Shown here piece by piece: positions 63,263-64,000 of a DNA stretch of 64,000 bases. Both the position numbers and the translations under genes were made by a program. Each line of letters starts with the position of its first letter. Positions within the stretch are counted from its first letter, which is position 1. The notes under the pieces were generated by a model that saw only the letters and a list, made by a program, of their open reading frames with translations, did no database searches and had not been told where the DNA came from. The DNA lies in the NCBI GenBank assembly GCA_020725335.1, contig DYFF01000007.1, forward strand, positions 124,001 through 188,000, written 5' to 3'. This DNA is from Thermodesulfovibrio sp. (lineage in GTDB: Bacteria > Nitrospirota > Thermodesulfovibrionia > Thermodesulfovibrionales > Thermodesulfovibrionaceae).

Positions 63263-64000
63263 ATGGGGAAAAAATTGATGCTCGGAACATCAGCAATCGC
63301 TCAGGGGGCGATAGAAGCAGGGATATCTTATGCAGCTTCCTATCCTGGTACACCCGCTACGCAGATACTCGAACATTTAGCTCAAAATTCCTCTGTAAAA
63401 TGTGAATGGTCTATAAATGAAAAGGTTGCCTATGAAGTTGCTTATGGTGTATCCCTCACAGGTAGAAGAGCTCTATGCTCAATGAAACATGTAGGATTAA
63501 ATGTTGCCTCAGACCCCTTTATGACCTCTGCTTATCTTGGTGTAAGAGGAGGCTTTGTTTTAGCTATTGGTGATGACCCAGGAGCTTATTCATCCCAGAA
63601 TGAACAAGATAGCAGATTCTATGCTTCATTTGCTAAAATTCCCTGTTTAGAACCATCAGATGGTCAAGAAGCTAAAGATATGACTAAATTAGCATTTGAT
63701 ATATCTGAAGAACTAAACTTACCTGTTATGATTAGAAGTATCACAAGACTGCTTCACTGCTATAGTCCTGTGGAAATAGGTAAAAAAAGAAAAGAAAATA
63801 CCGTTAGTATTGAGAAAAATCCTGAACACATGATTGCCATTCCAAAACATGTAATAAATCTTCACAAGACACTAAATGCAAAGCAAACGCTTATACTTGA
63901 AGTAATTAAAAAGCATAAACTAAATAAAATATTCACTGCTAAATCTAAAAAGGGAATAATCGCATGTGGCATAACCTTTCAGTATGCAATGGAACTTAAA
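63263..64000 (+). CDS. iorA: Indolepyruvate:ferredoxin oxidoreductase alpha subunit, N-terminal part (cut by the window edge)
   Basis: 246 codons are visible, open to the right edge. LMLGTSAIAQGAIEAGISYA and YPGTPATQILEHLA give the pyrimidine-binding alpha motifs, WSINEKVAYEVAYGVSLTGRR and MKHVGLNVASDPFMTSAYLG the conserved core, and GDDPGAYSSQNEQDSR is diagnostic for IorA. IorA oxidises aryl pyruvates from Trp, Phe and Tyr, or makes them in reverse, with ferredoxin. AAGGAG precedes the ATG. iorB would be expected to follow beyond the edge. The gene is divergent from cimA. Confidence 0.93.
   Translation, partial: MGKKLMLGTSAIAQGAIEAGISYAASYPGTPATQILEHLAQNSSVKCEWSINEKVAYEVAYGVSLTGRRALCSMKHVGLNVASDPFMTSAYLGVRGGFVLAIGDDPGAYSSQNEQDSRFYASFAKIPCLEPSDGQEAKDMTKLAFDISEELNLPVMIRSITRLLHCYSPVEIGKKRKENTVSIEKNPEHMIAIPKHVINLHKTLNAKQTLILEVIKKHKLNKIFTAKSKKGIIACGITFQYAMELK

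Overview
The window looks like a stretch of chromosome from an AT-rich, anaerobic, probably thermophilic diderm bacterium. The gene set fits a Thermodesulfovibrio-like member of the Nitrospirota, but that placement is inference. The signs are outer-membrane machinery (two TonB receptors, a TamB/Omp85 pair, LolA, an RND pump), several ferredoxin-dependent 2-oxoacid oxidoreductases, an FdhD maturase, a DsrC-type domain, GatAB and citramalate synthase. There are no rRNA or tRNA genes, no CRISPR array, and no transposase or phage gene that I can see.

Layout. 0-4.6 kb: fdhD and a pentapeptide-repeat gene point left; an IscA/HesB-like gene, hemB and uvrB point right. 4.6-20.5 kb: a large tetrapyrrole/metal cluster with two units, each opening with a TonB receptor. 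Unit 1 is receptor, substrate-binding protein and TrmO-like protein. Unit 2 is receptor, binding protein, FecCD-type permease, ATPase, a CobN-type chelatase split over two genes, ChlI and ChlD. Both receptors sit behind near-identical promoter and leader sequences built like a transcription attenuator, and palindromic repeats punctuate the cluster. 20.7-30.2 kb: ilvE, then a leftward run tpiA-secG-oligopeptide-binding lipoprotein-lolA-pdxA-flavin oxidoreductase-gatA-gatB, with a small cytochrome c gene just beyond gatB. 30.3-37.6 kb: miaB-mtaB, then proS-ppx-two subunits of a 2-oxoacid:ferredoxin oxidoreductase-acetyltransferase. 37.5-48.8 kb, leftward: tamB-Omp85-SurA-like, and an RND adaptor and pump. 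49.1-55.3 kb: DsrC-like fusion-korA-korB, dksA, a minimal NagA-like hydrolase, and DUF1460-CDF transporter. 55.3-60 kb, leftward: rpsF-ssb-rpsR-DUF507-DUF507-HNH and proA-nadD-degenerate AAA+/Fis regulator. 60.1-64 kb: ferredoxin; cimA-hisI-HIT-Nudix leftward; the start of iorA at the right edge.

How it fits together. The 4.6-20.5 kb cluster can be read as an uptake path for a chelated metal or corrinoid/tetrapyrrole across both membranes, coupled to an ATP-driven CobN/ChlI/ChlD chelatase acting on the imported or endogenous ring. Only one permease/ATPase pair serves two receptor/binding-protein pairs. KorAB, the Vor-like beta/gamma pair, IorA and the ferredoxin belong to ferredoxin-linked carbon and amino-acid metabolism.

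A recurring regulatory feature is that several first genes of transcription units lack a Shine-Dalgarno sequence and have a -10-like hexamer only 5-8 bases before the start codon, as expected for leaderless mRNAs. Genes inside operons mostly have clear GGAGG-type sites. All calls rest on reading the sequence and remembered family motifs; no database search was run.
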